Shown piece after piece: positions 62,535-62,537 of a DNA stretch of 62,537 nt; the first letter of the stretch is position 1; each line of letters starts with the position of its first letter. Source of the DNA: Clostridia bacterium (GTDB lineage Bacteria; Bacillota; Clostridia; Christensenellales; CAG-138); NCBI GenBank assembly GCA_030526995.1, contig JAUNBP010000006.1, positions 1-62,537 on the forward strand, read 5' to 3'. The notes below the pieces were generated by a model. The model was not told the origin of the DNA and ran no database searches. It saw nothing but the letters and a program-made list of their open reading frames with translations. Both the position numbers and the translations under genes were made by a program.

Positions 62535-62537
62535 GCG

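Noticed and set aside
1..62537. CRISPR arrays, prophage, insertion sequences, integrases
   Set aside because: No regularly spaced repeats and no transposase, integrase, capsid or cas-like proteins were found in any frame examined.

Overview
The window looks like the chromosome of an anaerobic, spore-forming member of the Clostridia (Bacillota), probably from a gut or similar anoxic habitat. Evidence seen in the sequence: a phenylalanine T-box leader before pheST, the sporulation protease SpoIVB, a rubredoxin-first rubrerythrin, the order ftsK-rimO-pgsA-cinA-recA, strong AGGAGG ribosome sites, and a molybdenum hydroxylase cluster of the kind found in purine-fermenting anaerobes. I cannot name a family or genus. 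I see no insertion sequence, prophage, CRISPR array or plasmid signature.

Layout. 1-53: the 5' part of a valine tRNA. 126-2398: a secreted fibro-slime protein followed by a small 57-residue protein. 2.5-7.7 kb: rubrerythrin, then T-box-controlled pheST, then a zinc-ribbon membrane protein. 7.7-15.1 kb: a two-copy intergenic repeat, malQ, an operon of D-aminoacylase, psuG and a dockerin/NlpC-P60 protein, and the convergent deoB-PNP operon for nucleoside salvage. 15.1-21 kb: a MacAB-like export operon, a membrane protein and spoIVB. 21-26.2 kb: a calcium-type P-ATPase, a GT2-GtrA fusion, a phosphodiester glycosidase and a small membrane protein. 26.3-33 kb: ftsK, rimO, pgsA, cinA and recA. 33-38.8 kb (minus strand): a polyamine uptake operon led by an XRE-cupin regulator and ending in an M42 peptidase. 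38.9-41.8 kb: tkt-cysK. 41.9-45.3 kb: a second large secreted protein followed by a second small protein. 45.5-47.5 kb: serC-serA. 47.6-61.1 kb: a BMP-type nucleoside ABC transporter with thrC on the minus strand, divergent from ssnA-ygfK-xdhD. 61.3-62.5 kb: a DUF1622 protein, a nitroreductase and an operator-bearing promoter that leaves the window.

The most interesting item is a repeated two-gene module. Twice, about 40 kb apart, a large exported multidomain protein is followed at once by a 56-57 residue protein with no signal peptide. The two small proteins share an N-terminal half (Y, T, F-x-P-x-D-x-I, S, W in register) and end in unlike tails rich in Gly, Asn, Asp and Trp. The two large proteins have different front halves but appear to share a C-terminal domain. 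The small genes are easily missed by gene finders. I know no described function for the pair.

The second item is the purine region: a nucleoside importer, a threonine-synthase-like PLP enzyme, SsnA, YgfK and a fused iron-sulfur/molybdenum hydroxylase share one divergent control region. PNP, DeoB, PsuG and transketolase elsewhere in the window fit growth on nucleosides: base and ribose phosphate are released, ribose enters the pentose pathway, and the base could be oxidised or reduced by the YgfK-XdhD system. That link is inference from gene content.
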